Of a DNA stretch of 64,000 bases, positions 1 to 12,500 are shown in pieces; position 1 is the first letter of the stretch; the number at the start of each line of letters is the position of its first letter. The DNA comes from Desmodesmus armatus (Eukaryota; Chlorophyta; Chlorophyceae; Sphaeropleales; Scenedesmaceae), in the NCBI GenBank assembly GCA_007449985.2, contig VIIQ02000015.1, positions 124,001-188,000 on the forward strand, read 5' to 3'. The notes under the pieces were generated by a model. The model saw only the letters and a list, made by a program, of their open reading frames with translations. It ran no database searches and was not told the DNA's origin. Made by a program: the position numbers and the translations under genes.

Positions 1-270
1 AGCATATCCAGCACCTCAAAGAGGCATGGCACCACACAGCCCGCCTAAAAACTACAGCATCGCCTGCCCCTCCCTTGTGCCGGCCCTTGGCTGCTGCTGC
101 GCCCACTAAGCCTGCATGATGCTGCAGCTGCTTCTGCTGCTGCTGCGGCCGTGTGCTGCAGGGGCCTCTTCGCACAGCCTGCGCAGAGCAACCAGCGCCT
201 GAATCAGCTGCTCGGCAAACCGGCTGCACGAGCACGCAGTCGAAGAGGCCCTCGCTGCACCCTGCTCACT
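1..270 (-). pseudogene. Decayed copy of the AP2 gene's last exon
   Basis: This stretch aligns closely with 3341-3590, the 3' part of the terminal exon of the AP2-domain gene just downstream. It shares the segment encoding EQLIQALVALRRLCE on the minus strand. In this copy the frame hits a stop shortly afterwards (SIMQA then stop, where the intact gene reads SIIQAWW). Similarity fades after about position 250-270. It is read as a duplicated, degenerate gene fragment; a larger paralogue could lie to the left of the window. Confidence 0.6.
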
Positions 271-3200
271 GCATCAAGTAGAGAATGCACCCGCAGTAGC
301 CTGCCAGACTGCTTTGGCACAGCATCCAGTCCCTCCAGGCAACCCTCCCACAATCACACCACACGACAGCAGCACCTGCATCAGATACATGCAGGACTGT
401 AAACGCAAAGCCTCGCCAGCATCACCACCAGCACACTCTGTGTGTGAATCCAAGCATGACAGCTCAACAACCCGTGCACTGTGAGATCACGACAAGCACG
501 TATGCCACCGTAACAGGCAAGAGCAGTGCTAACTGTCGTAACTGAAGATGAAGGCCGCAACAACCTGAGTCCACAGACAGCAACACCATGTTCATGTGTG
601 TCCATGCACGTTTCCGTGCATGCCAGTGTTCTCAAGCCATTTCAACAGTCACAGGCTGCACCCCCAAGCCGTCCCTGCTGCCTTTAAACATTTTACCAGA
701 CCAACACTACACCACACATCCACAAAGACCAACTCTATGCCAAACACAGACACATACGCCTGGCAAGGGGTTCCCAGGACAACAAACAAGCAAACAGAAG
801 CAATACAGCAGCGAGAGCACTGCCTAGCGGTGAACGTAAGCAATTGCAACAACCTCCACCCCCGCACACCTTAGGTCCTGGCCCCTAAGCACAGCCCAGC
901 AACATGTCAATGCACATGATCTGGTGCACGACCTGTCTGCATTTTACAGGATTCTGCATGCTGCATCTGCATGCTTCAAGCAGAAGTTCTGCGCAGCAGT
1001 TGTAGGATGTAGGGTAGTGATGATACAGTGCATGAGACACATTCCTGTGCCAGCACAAGGAGTACCAAGTCCTATTCGGAGCTAGCACTGCAGTGACAGC
1101 GGCACTGTCCGTCAACCACAAGCTTTCGGGGTCCTGAGCCATGCTTTGCAGCAAGTCACAATCGCGTTTTAGACCCACATGCAAAGAGCTGGTGGGTATT
1201 CTGGCAGGTGGCTGGGGGCCAAGTGCCCTGGCAGCAGCCACATATCAATGTTGCAGCCTGCATACAGCCACTGTACCCCCAGCCACACACATACGGCACA
1301 CGTACACATGCACAAACATGCACAGAGAAGCTGCAAAGCAGCGCTGCCTTTGAGTCACTGTCTCGCAGGCCACACCGTAGTCTTGCAGGCCACAACGTGA
1401 TGACAATCACAGGTGCACACAACGGGTTTGCAACATAGCACCAAGGTGGCACCGGCAGCCAAATATGATGTCGAGGGCCGCACTTACTGCACTGTTGCTA
1501 GTGCTGAGCTGCTGCTATCCAACATAGCCCCCCAATCACAAGGTGCACGTCTACATTTATATTGATCCCACCAAGCAGCCCACAACCTGAAGCATGTGCT
1601 TCGCCCATGCATGCATGCATTCGTCTTCCTTGCAGGCCAGTGACTGCACCTGCTTGCACCTGCTGGGTGCACTCCATGAACCCTCAACTGCCACGGCATG
1701 CAGGCAGTCACCGCCCAGATGCTTATACCCACAGTACAGCCAGCGTGTACATGCAAACATTCCCAGCCTCGCACTTCGCCAGCCAGCAACACAACGGGAG
1801 CTATAGCACCCACTCCTTGCAGCCGCAGGTCAGTCCACAATCTCTTCCAGTGCAAGAGATCGCGAGATGCGGTGGTACAAAACAAACTGCCTGGGATGGG
1901 CCACGTAGGCCTGTATGACCCAACGGCAGCCTATTAGCTGCAACACTGCCCGTGCAGCAATTCACAGCGATAAGTCCCTGCACCAAAACAACAGACCGTC
2001 CTGTTGGCAGGAGAGACCCATTCACACATGCGCCCAACTGCAGGGCCCTTTGTCCTCCCAGCAAGGGTGAGGTATACCGCCACAAAGGACTCCCTTATCA
2101 AGATGTCAACTCTACAAGTGTAGTTGTGATGTTGATCCAACACGCAGGGGTTTCCACTGGCGCGCCCAAACTGGCATTCACAACTACACATGGCCCATGC
2201 GATACAATACCACACAGCAGCAGCGGTTGTGTGTTGGCCATAGGCAGGCACAAATACCATAAGCCTACTAAAGCCACGCCAGCAAGCGTGGCAGCCATGC
2301 TTGGGCAGCGCAGCAACGTTGGAATCCACATGTGATGATAGTGCAGCATGCAAGCCGGTGCAAAATCCACAGGCCATCACATCAGTGGCACTGCACATCT
2401 GCAGAGGGTGTGTGCCCACTCCCAACAAAGCAGCACAAAGAAAACGCATACTCTGAATTGAAGTGGACAGCAGTGTTCAGCTTCTTGGCCCAGCCCTCCA
2501 TCACAGGTACACATCACAAATGAATTCACAGCTGTAGCGCGCCACAGCGAGACTTGAAAGCAGCATGCCCACAATCAGTGCAAGGGGTGCAAGGTGTGCA
2601 GCGCTGCCAGAAAAGCATATGAGATCCTGGCCAAGTATGCCTGTAAATTGGTCGACTTGCAAGTATATCTGCCCTGGCAACTGGTCTTGAGCGCAATGCA
2701 AGGATACAGCGCGCCACTTCACATCAATCATACACACGTACACGTACACACACACACGCACACAGCAGCAGTTGTGTGGCATTGACCATACACAAACAGC
2801 CCTGCCGAGTGGAACACTCAGAGCCACATGACGACGGAGTGGGCAGCGAAGCTGGACACGACGTGCACTGTGATAGTGAGGTCAGCACACATGCCGCCAT
2901 GCAGGCACATGTGATTACATGTGACCGTTGTTCCTGAAGCAGTCCGACACCACAGATGATACGCAACACAAAATCACCACAGCTCGTGACATTCATGTCG
3001 CTTTACAGGGCAAGCATGCATATGTCAGGCCCGTAAAGACATAGGCTGCACCATGAGGTACACCTTGCTGCGTTTTCACCTTCGACAAGACCTAAAAACG
3101 CACGGTGCACATATCACACGTGCAACACTAACTGCTGGACAGCAGCCCAAGTCAGCAACAAACAAGCAACAGCAACACATCCGCTACCTGGTGCGCACAG

Positions 3201-3354
3201 CACATCATAGCAGGAGGGCAGCAAACCACCTCAAATGAGAAACCCTCTGTCTGCAGGCTAGTGAATCAGCCCTGCCGTTTACGCAGATCTGTCCTGTACG
3301 CACTGCCACATACGAATGCCTTTTCTCTGCCCCAACCCCCTGTGCTGCAGCACC
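271..3354. other. Intergenic region, no gene recognised
   Basis: All open frames here are short, lack consistent splice phases and show no recognisable motifs. The region has A/C-rich microsatellite-like stretches, for example a CA-rich run near 2733-2765. I see no RNA gene. Confidence 0.5.
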
Positions 3355-5616
3355 TCAAAGTGCTGCACCACACAGCCCGCCCAAAAACTGCAGCACCGCC
3401 TGCCCCTCCCTTGTGCCAGCCCTTGGCTGCTGCTGCGCCCACCAAGCCTGAATGATGCTGCCGCTGCCGAAGCCCTGTGCTGCCTGGACCCCTTCGCACA
3501 GCCTGCGCAGAGCAACCAGCGCCTGAATCAGCTGCTCTACAATCAGCATCAGGACTGCGCAGTTGAACGGGCCCTCGCTGCACCCTGCAGCAACCGATGC
3601 GAAGCTGGCGCACAGGTGCTGGACTGCAGCGCCCACACGAACCACCGCTTCACCCCTGCGGCTGGCGTCTGGGAACGGTTGGGAGCTGCGCACACGAATG
3701 CCCCAGGTGATGGTGGCGCTGCCTGCGTATGGCTGACCGCTCGATGCCTGCAGGGAGTATGCCCTGAAGAGCTGCATCAGATGTGCGACAGACACGTCCA
3801 CAAACAGCATCAGCTCGCCTGCGGTCCGCAGAGCGGCTAGGGATGCTGCCTGCTGCGGGTGTTGGTTGAAGGCTGCAGCAGCTGGCGCAGGTGCGTGCGC
3901 GTGGGCATGCGCCCCCACCTCAAACCCTGCTCCTGCAACTGCTGCTGGTGCCAGCGCACCAGCAGCTGTGGAGTGCTGTGGGACTGCTGCTGTCTGTGCA
4001 AAAAACCCACTGCCAGAGCCAGCTGGGCCGACCCCTGGCTGCTGCTGCTGCTGCACAGATGCTGCGCTTTGCGCAGCAGGAGAGCCCACAGGGGGGCTTC
4101 CTGCCACAGAGCGCTGCCACTGCTGCTCCTGCCACTGCTGCTCCTGCCACCTGAGCAGCAGAAGCACCGGCAAGACAGGCTGTCAGTTACACATACATCG
4201 CCATGGTGGTGGTGGTGCACACGTTCATAGCACTAATGAGGGCAAAGTGCTGACCAGAAAAGGGTACTGCGTAATGCACTAGAGGAGCCCCTGAGGAGTT
4301 TTAGTACATCCCTGGAGGCGTGCGTGCTCACCCATGCTGCACATTCCGTCGCAACCTGAGCTGAGGATTCAAATACAAGAGGCAACTGTAAAGTAACATG
4401 CGCCCTACCTCTGCATTGAAACATTGTACTGCAGCGCAGCAGCCTCCAGGTTGCTTGGCCCTGCTGCTGCAGCAGCAGGAGGGCGGCCCACACTGCCTCC
4501 CTGCAGCGCCTGGAACTGCTGCTGCGCAGCGGCACCTGAGCTGCTTGCTGATCCTGCCGTGGCAGCAGGAGGGCAGGCTGTGCTGGTGCCGAGCAGCAGC
4601 AACGCCTGCTGCTGCTGGTGACACTGGTGCTGCATGTTATCTGCTCCAAACACAGCCTCTGCCGCAGCAGGCACTGGCGTGCTGTCTGTAAAGATCTCAT
4701 CAAAGAGTGCAGCAAAGTCTGTGCTGCCAGCATCCATGTCTGCCTGCAGGGAGGTATCTGAGTCTGGGAGTGGCTGCATGCCCCCTGCAGACGACCCAGC
4801 TGCCATCTCTCCTGCCACCATCAGCATGCCTGTGTCCAGAAAGCCGTGCATCGAGCCGCTGTGCTGGCCCCAATCACCGGCCTGCATGGCTGTCAGGGGC
4901 AAGCCGTCCCCTGCTGCTGGTGATAGTGCTGCTGGTGCTGGTACCAAAGCTGCTGCTGGTGCTGCCGCTGCCAGTGCCTCACCAGGCATCCATGTAGGCA
5001 TTGCTGGTGCCAGTGCTGCGGCTGGTGGTGGCTGTGCTGGTGCTGCTGCTGCGTCAGAGTGCCCGCCCGCTGCTGGCTGGTTGAGCCAGGTTGCAGGTGC
5101 ACGGTAGGCACTCTCCATGCCTAGAGCACTCAAATGCCGGCGGATCCTGTCATCTACATCCTTACTGAACGTTGTATGTGTGCCAGCAGGGAAGTTTGTG
5201 GGCCTGGTTGTGCCCGGCACCTGGTCTGTGCTGGAGAGGACTGCTTGATCGTAAGCCATCTGTGCAAGCTTTGCAGACTCGAACCTGCAAGCATCACAGT
5301 GTTGATGTTTCTTCTAGTTGGCGAGGTTGAGCAAGCAGGCAAAAAAAAGGTGGTTGGAGTCTGGTAAGTTGCCGATGCCTGTCTGGGCCGGGGCCTACCT
5401 GCCAAGATCAAGGGAGCCGTTGAAGCAGTATCGGGCTCTAAATGCTTTCGTTTTACGGTCAGCTTCAAAGGACACCCCCAGCCCATAAGGGCGCTGGTTC
5501 ATGGTGAAGAAAAGGCCCTGATACAGTGCTATGGGATCTTCTATGACCCAGTGTTTTCTTGAAGATCTGCTGGCTGATAGCAAGCCTTTGATCCCAAGTG
5601 CACGGTCGTATGGTGT
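3355..5616 (-). CDS. AP2/ERF-domain transcription factor (5' end not resolved)
   Basis: Exons on the minus strand: about 5616-5399, 5284-4409 and 4150-3355 (TGA). The last two junctions agree in phase. Joining the first two exons gives a full AP2 DNA-binding domain: GVSFEADRKTKAFRARY, then FNGSLDLGRFESAKLAQ, then MAYDQAV and TRPTNFP. These match the WRAR-type strands, the LG.F turn, the AYD helix motif and the closing NFP of AP2 domains. The rest is Ala/Gln/Pro-rich low complexity, as in transcriptional activation regions, with a short helical segment (IVEQLIQALVALRRLCE) near the C terminus. Upstream of the AP2 exon no in-frame ATG precedes a stop at 5620-5622, so at least one more 5' exon is missing. 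A hAT element lies immediately upstream, probably in that intron or in the promoter. Targets and biological role are unknown. Confidence 0.7.
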
Positions 5617-5639
5617 CTGTTACACATTTGAATTGTAGG

Positions 5640-6335
5640 CAGGGATGTACCGTTTCACTTTTCCGAAATTTCATGTGTGAAATTTCAGTGAAAATTTCAT
5701 GAAAATTTCACGCCCCAACAACGCCCTTACATCTGGATGAAATTTTGAAAAGGGCCTTCTGACAGTGCTCTGCACTGCTGCAGCAGCTGCTGGACCCCTC
5801 TCTCATCGCCTAGCACTACTGCTACCGACTGTTTACAACATAGGGAATATACCCTGTACATACAGTCCACATGCAACCAGCATGGTGGTGCAGCACAACC
5901 GCTTGGTGCCTTCCATGGATGGATGGGTGCAACTACATGAAAGGGCTTGTAGGGGCTCCTTTGCAGCTGCCGGTGCGAGACACACAATTGGAAACAATTA
6001 TCAGATGCCATGGGATTAGTAGTGCTTTCAAGGAGCCTGCTTTGTGGTTGACTCAGTTGATCACCATATGAGTTGATCAACACTGACTCACACTGCGGTG
6101 CTGTCTGCATGTACATGAAGTCTTCTGCAACCCTTATGACGTGCTGCCACCTTTAATTACTTTAGAGACAGCCTATACGTGCCTATCAGCCATACATCCT
6201 GGTGGATCTGCACCTCCTGCTGCTGCCTGCCATCTGTCTTTCACTTTTTCACTTTTCACCTGAAGTTTTCAGTAATTTTCATTTTTTCATGAAATTGCTT
6301 CCCGAGACCCGAAAAACTGAAAACGTACACCCCTG
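5640..6335. mobile_element. Non-autonomous hAT-type DNA transposon (696 bp)
   Basis: The left end reads CAGGGATGTACC and the right end, reverse-complemented, reads CAGGGGTGTACG. Both continue into similar T-rich subterminal sequence (TTTCA..., ATTTCATG). The element is flanked by a perfect 8-bp duplication, ATTGTAGG, at 5632-5639 and 6336-6343. CAGGG ends and 8-bp duplications are hallmarks of the hAT superfamily. The interior has no transposase frame, so it is a MITE-like element mobilised in trans. The intact target duplication suggests a fairly recent insertion. It sits just 5' of the AP2 exon of the minus-strand gene. Confidence 0.9.
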
Positions 6336-6343
6336 ATTGTAGG

Positions 6344-6947
6344 ACCGACGTGGTGCTGACTCATGGTCCTCAATAGGTTTATTTGCACCCCCTCAACCTT
6401 GTGTCGCTGGCAATGTCGCTGGCAGAGCCCCGCCACTTCGCTCGTTCCCCTATCAACGTTGTTTGACGTTGATGCTCGGTGTGTGCAGGAGAGAGTGTGG
6501 CAGGCGCTGCAACTGAAGTAAAGTCCAAATTGACCTTTGGGTGATTTGAATTTGTGTCACGAGGCCCTGATTCACCTGTGCAACTGCTGGTGTCACCTGG
6601 CAGGGTCAAGGGGTAGTATGTTGTATGTATGTGTGCAACGAGGAGGTTGCATGTATGTATGCAATGAGTATGTGCCACCAAGTTGCATGAGTACGTTCAA
6701 GCTGGCCCCCCCCAAGATGGACGATGGCGTTCAACAACCGAGCCTTGACTTCGCTTGTTTGAAACGTCAGTTGAAACCTCAGCACCCTCAAATCTGCACG
6801 TAAACAGCCGAACGGGTCTGTTCAAGCTTGCATCGGCTTTGATTGAGTTTCAGGCCGGTCTCTTCGTTGCTTCCGCCCGTTGTATCGACAGTGTTCTTCA
6901 GATCAGATCAGTACAGCCCCCAGTACAGCCCCCAGATCAGTACAGCA
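6344..6947. other. Upstream region of the RGG gene, with palindromic repeats
   Basis: No coding frame is convincing here. The right part contains short near-palindromes described separately (6616-6664). Just before the RGG-gene start is a short tandem motif: variants of CAGTACAGCCC and GATCAGTACAGC between about 6905 and 6945. Confidence 0.4.
6616..6664. repeat. Left cluster of TTGC...GCAA near-palindromes
   Basis: 6647-6664 reads TTGCATGTATGTATGCAA, an 18-bp near-palindrome. 6616-6639 resembles 13295-13318 in the same orientation (GTATGTTG...GTGTGCAAC). The same kind of 18-bp near-palindrome recurs at 13374-13391, on the far side of the transposase gene. This pairing makes them candidate subterminal repeats of a KDZ element. 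Confidence 0.45.
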
Positions 6948-7330
6948 ATGGCTGCACCGCCACCTGATGCTGGATCAGGTACAAATGTCACATATACTTT
7001 CCTTCACTCACTTAAGCCTTCTGCCTTCGCTGACACAAGTGCCCTGGCTCCCATGCAGATGACCATTTGCACTGGGCGGTTGGATACGATCCCAGCACCC
7101 CAAAGAACCTGCGCTTCATGCGAGGGGATGAGGTCGTGCTGGAGCTGCAGTCCAAATGGGGTTTAACCACCCAGCAAGCTGAGGAGGCTCTACTGTTTGT
7201 CAGCTGGTGGGCAACTCCGACCCAGATCGGGCAACTGCTGGTTGCGGCGTCCAGCGACAAACTCCACCCTCATGTGCAGCAGTTACTATGGGATAGACAG
7301 AAAGCGCTGATTCGCCTCTTAAATACCCTG

Positions 7331-7367
<37 letters not shown>

Positions 7368-9550
7368 GGGCAGCAGCTGCTGGTGCAGCAGGGGCAGCAG
7401 GGGCAGCAGGTGGCGTGGAGGGTGCCGCAGCAGTTGCAGGTGGGGTGCCTGGCGCAGCAGCAGCAGCAGCAGCAGCTGCAGGTGGGGTGCCAGGTGCTGC
7501 AGCAGCAGCTGCAGGTGGGGTGCCAGGTGCTGCAGCAGCGGCCCCTGCTGGGACAGGCTACGCAGCAATGGGCCCCTCAGCCGGCATGTATTCCGCCATG
7601 TGGGAAGCAGCAGGTAGCAATGCTGGCATGGCCTACGGTGGAGGCTCTGCTGAAGTCCCTGCTGGGGGCAGGGGTCGGGGAGGACGTGCAGGCAGCAGCA
7701 GGGGCGGAGGCAGGGGCGGCGGCAGGGGCGGCGGCAGGGGCAGAGCAGCGTGGGGTGGTAGGGGCCCAGCAGGTGATGAGAACGCAGCAGCAGCAGCAGC
7801 AGCAGCAGATGATGATGTGCCTGAGGAGGAGCCAGTACGGTCAGTGGATGTACTCCCACCAAGGGTGACCAAGAAGGCAAAGAATGCCGCAACAGTGGCG
7901 GCAGCAGCAGCAGCAGCAGTAGCAGCGGGGGAAGTGCAGGAGGGGGAGGCAGAGCGCGCGCTGAAACCTCTACAGCAGAACGGCGCGCGCCCCTTCTGCA
8001 AGGCACCGCCAGGTCGCACGGGCGCTGGCCAGAACAAGACGCCATGCCCCGCAGGCTGCGGCAAAGAGCTGGCTCCCAACCAGGTGGGTGGAATGTCACC
8101 CTGGCCTTTAGGGCCAGCGTTCCAAGCCCGATGCATCTCTGGCCTGCACACCGGCTTTTGTGTGTTTACTTGTACTGTACATGTCTGGCAGCGCGCGCGC
8201 ATGTGGGTGGGTGCGTGCATGTGCGTGGGGGCAGGGGAGCAGGGGGCAGGAAGGCTGCATGTCGCGCTGTTGGTGCACCTGTGGGTGCTGCTGGTGCATC
8301 ACCCAGCTGCTGCATGCTCGCATATGACCAGCTGCAGCACAGTGGTTGAGGAAGAGTCATTGAAATGCTGGTCATGCTGCTGCTTGCTTGTGCAGGGGAG
8401 GTGCGACGGGTGTGACGTTGATGTGAAGAAGTTCCGGGCGATGCTGGCGGCTTCCAATGACAGGGGCGTCTGGAAGCAGCCCAACAGGTCCTTGGGTGTG
8501 CTGAGGGAGAAGGCACAACAGGTGTACAACGCCACAAACGGCCAAACCCACATCGGCCTCGTGGTGTACAGGCAGGGCCTCTCCAAGAACAAGCTGGTCG
8601 TCCTGGGTGAGGCATGCAGGCAACCACCTCTGTTTGTGTGCAGTCTCTGCTGCAATAGCTCCAAGCTCTGGGAGATATGTAGTGCTAGTTACGGCGGTAT
8701 GCATCAAAGTACCAGGCAGCTGTCACACTGCGGCCAAACACAGGCGAGACCCTATCACCAGCGCTCGGTTGTGTTGTGCTGCACCGCCTACAACACCAAG
8801 TCTTGGAGCCCCTGCAAAGTCTCCCGCAGTCGGTTACTGCTGACACTGCTGCTATCACACGGTTCTGGGCGGGCCTGAACACTAGGTATTCAATCAACCA
8901 ACTGATGTGTGTGTGTGTGTTGGTTCAAACTTGCAGGCTATGGCAAGCTGGGCGACAGGATCAGGGATCACAAGCTGATCAATGGGCTTGTCAAGCAGTT
9001 CATGGTTGCAATGGAACGTGACGCCAAGGCAGCGCAGCAGGGGGCAGCAGGCAGCGGGGATGCGCTAAAGGAGCTGCTGCTGAGTGTGGAAGGCCTTGAG
9101 GAGTCAGACCGTGCCAGGTACCAGCAGAGCTTGGCAGCAGCGCGTTGTTTGTCCAGGTTCCAGTCCCAAAGCACTTCAGGTGATCGGTGCTGCCTGTGTG
9201 CAAGGTACGGCACAAACAATGTTTGACTGGCAACCCAGGAATTGCTTAGTACTAGCTGTTGTGTGGCAGATCTTGGCATGCAGCATGTTGACCTGAGACA
9301 TGAGACCACAAAGCTGGCCCAGAAGAAGGCAGCTGCTGCCTGCTTGCAAGCAAACGAGCTAGCTCCGCTGGCCACCAAAACTTGCCACTTACCGCCTGGA
9401 GACATCCGCCTGACAATGAACCCCCAGGGGCTGACAAAGGCGTTAATCCGCTCAGTGAACTCTCCATCTTCAAGACCTAGCCCGGTGCGGTACAAGGGGC
9501 CAAAGAGGACCTGGTTTGAGCACAAACATATCAGGCAGGTGTCCACATGA
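6948..9550 (+). CDS. RGG-box, Gln/Ala-rich protein with Cys cluster, function unknown
   Basis: Exons 6948-6978, 7059-8083, 8396-8606, 8937-9179 and 9270-9550 keep a continuous frame of about 596 codons. The last exon is least certain; reading through 9179 would instead stop at 9226. The N-terminal 100 residues look globular and helical. They are followed by a poly-Gln run (CAG repeat near 7334-7364), Ala/Gly/Val-rich repeats, an RGG box (GRGRGGRAG, then repeated GRGGG units) and an acidic patch. Next comes a possible zinc site split by an intron (CPAGCGKE ... GRCDGC), then a charged helical C-terminal part (YGKLGDRIRDHKL). RGG boxes usually bind RNA or nucleic acid, so a nuclear or RNP role is inferred. 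It converges on the KDZ transposase gene and overlaps its 3' exon, so it may be a second gene of the same mobile element. No family recognised. Confidence 0.6.
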
Positions 9551-12500
9551 GCAGGCTGCAAACTGTGTGTTGAGTCAAAACAGGCTGCCAGTCAGGTAAC
9601 GTACATAGTCACAACACAGACTAGAAGTAACCGTGCAGCGTGTGCATGGCGCCCCCCATGCACACTGCACGGCACAAACAGGCGCAACGGGTTGAAAGCC
9701 ACAACACTATCCTTGAACACATACGCAAACCTGAAAGCCATGTGTCACTAAATGCCAGCGCACGCGCGCACCCCTCCCCCCCCCCCAAACCTGCGCGTGC
9801 ACCCACCCGCAACCATGCCCACACGTGGCGCGCACACACATGAACCTACATGCAAGAAGGCATGCATGCATCTCCCAACATAACCCTAGACGAAAAACAT
9901 TGCGTGCTTGTGCCCTTACACACGTGCATGCTCCTGCACACATTCCAGCTGCCGCAACCCAGATGTGCTAGCAAGCTCCCTAGTCAGCGGCCTTGCGTGT
10001 GGTGCACCTGATCGCACACCCAATCCATTGCCCGCCCTGCTGATCACCTTACTTGCTGATCACCTACTTGCGCGCACTGCTGACCAGCTGCCTGCAGCCT
10101 GCTTGCCCCTTTGTTTTGCGCACTCATGCCTCCCCCTCCCCCCCCCACCACACACACCCAAGCTGCAAGTGGCCCACTCTGTCACTCATGCCTCCCCCCC
10201 CCCCACACACACACACCCAAGCACACCTCACCTGGCACCACCAGACATGGGTACTGGAGTGCATGGCTGACGTGGCAGGCGTGATGTCCTGGACCTGCTG
10301 CTGTGTCACCACCAACTGGGTGGGCAGCTCCGCAACCAGGCGGGCCACTTTTACATCACCAGCAGCGCGCTTGAGGCCGATGTTCTCCACCACCTTGGCA
10401 ATCCAGGCATACCACTTGCACACCAGGTCTCCAAAGAAGAAGCGCCCTCTGAGCTGGGACAGCACTGCGTGCAGCGCATGACAGCAGTGCATGCAGACAA
10501 ACGCTGTGCATACCACAACACGATGTGAGCCCAACACACCCAAGGGCCATGTCGTGACTGTACACCCAAAGAGAGTTTGTTCTACTGCTGCTATCTGCGC
10601 GATAGCCTAGTGATTTCAAGTGATGGGGAAAAAATCGGTAATGCTGCATGGGATGCACAAATAAAACCCAGACAACAGAATGAGCCTAGCAAAAACAACA
10701 CGACGCGCAACTGTGCTCACCAGCCAGCATCAGGTAGGCATAGCCATACCGCTCGTGGCCGTAGGCAGCGGGCATTGTGGCCATGCTGAGCAGGACCAGG
10801 TGCGGGCACCCCAGCAGGAACCGCCCTGTGACCCGCTTATTGTCGGCGCGCCCCTTGCGGTCACCGGCTGCATGGTAGCTGCTGTTGCCACACAGCTTGT
10901 CTTGCTTGACGCGGTCGCTGCAGGCGTCCACAAGGTCCATCACACCTCGGACGTGCCTGATGCAAGTACAGGTCAGCACACAGGCTCAGGGCCACACAGG
11001 CTTGTGCGGACCAAGTGGCCTTCCGTCGCATGCAGCTATGCAAGAAGCAGTACTGCAGCCATTGCCGGATCTGACAGCACAAAGACGCACGTGTCAACAC
11101 TCTCGCACATTGCGGTATGATGCGGCAACCATCTCAACAATAATGCACTGCTGGCTGCACAGCAGTGCCCCACATGGGCGGTCTTGGGCACCCTAGGCCT
11201 AGAGACGGCGCATCCCACCTGTCAGGCACCGCCAGGCTGCCTGGAACGCCCTCATATCTGCTCCTGTAGTTGTTCTGCTGCAGGTCCAGCACGTCCAGTT
11301 TGAGGTTGCCATCGGCATGGGCGCAGTGCAGGTGTGTGCCCCCACAGCACACAGGGCACTCCTCCTGCTTGACACCACGGCACCGCTCCAGGTGATGCTG
11401 CAGCTCCCGGAACACTGTGTAGCCACTGCTCAAAGCCTCATGGTCAATGCTCCGCACCTGTATGGCAAGGGGGGGGGGGGGTGCAGCGAGTGCGCCTGTG
11501 AGATATCTGTGGTAGTCTCAGGTGCGTCAACCGACAACAAAGCTGTTATAAAACGCTGACCTGTGTTGGACACTTGTGCGCGCGTTTGCCGACAGCATCA
11601 AGCCATTGAAGGTTCAAGAAAGGTGGTGAAGGGCAGGGCGGGCGACAATGCAAAGCTCAATTCAGCCATGCAGTTGGTCAACAGACATGGGATGTTCTGG
11701 CAGCCCACCTGGTTGTAAACACGGGCACCAACTGCATCCAGAGCCTTGGCACGACTCTCCCACCCTGTCGGGCGCTGAAGCAGCAGCTCCTGCCGAATGC
11801 GGGTGAGCTCGCGCAGCTCCAAGAACGTCTGGTTGTTGGAGTGCAGGCTGTGAGGGTACAGCCTCAACTGCAGCAAGTCCGCCCATGACTGCCACTTCTC
11901 CTTCCCACAGCCGCTGCATATGTAGAGGGCCTTGACAAAATCAAGGCGGCCTGCAGCACATGCATGCAGCAAAGGAGGGCAGCAACATCATGGAACACAG
12001 TCAAACGCAAGGCAGCTGGCTGTGCACACGCGCAGCCACAGGGGTGGGATGGTGAGGTTACCTGCAGCTCAGCTGCCAAGGATTGCTACAAATCCTGCAT
12101 CCATTGGCACCGGCTGCCATACGGTTCTCTTTCACCAGCCCAAAGCCTGTCTTCCATACGCACCATAGCCTGTGATGACGATAAGCTTCTTCTGCTTGTC
12201 CTTGTCATATGTAGCGGGAGCCAACGTCCAGCCCCCGCTGCCACAACTGCATGGACCTGGTGGCGTGTTATAGCACCTCGGGAGGTCCACCCAGTCCTCC
12301 TGCTGTGGGTCATACTGCAGCTGAGTGGGCCTCAGCGGCTGCCTGAACCCATTCAGCAGGCCCTCGCGTTCATGGGTGTGCGCCCAGCTGTGCTGCTGCT
12401 GGTCGTGTGCTTCACACAGCAGCAGCCCACCCTGCTGGCAGCTGCAGCACCTGACTGTTGCCACTGCTGAACAGCCTGTATGCTGGCACTGCAGACCTGC

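Noticed and set aside
8968..9389. Long minus-strand open frame continuing from the KDZ exon
   Set aside because: A strong GTAAGT donor ends the exon at 9393, and the remaining frame is mostly the complement of the RGG gene exons with no convincing family motif. The true next KDZ exon remains unresolved.
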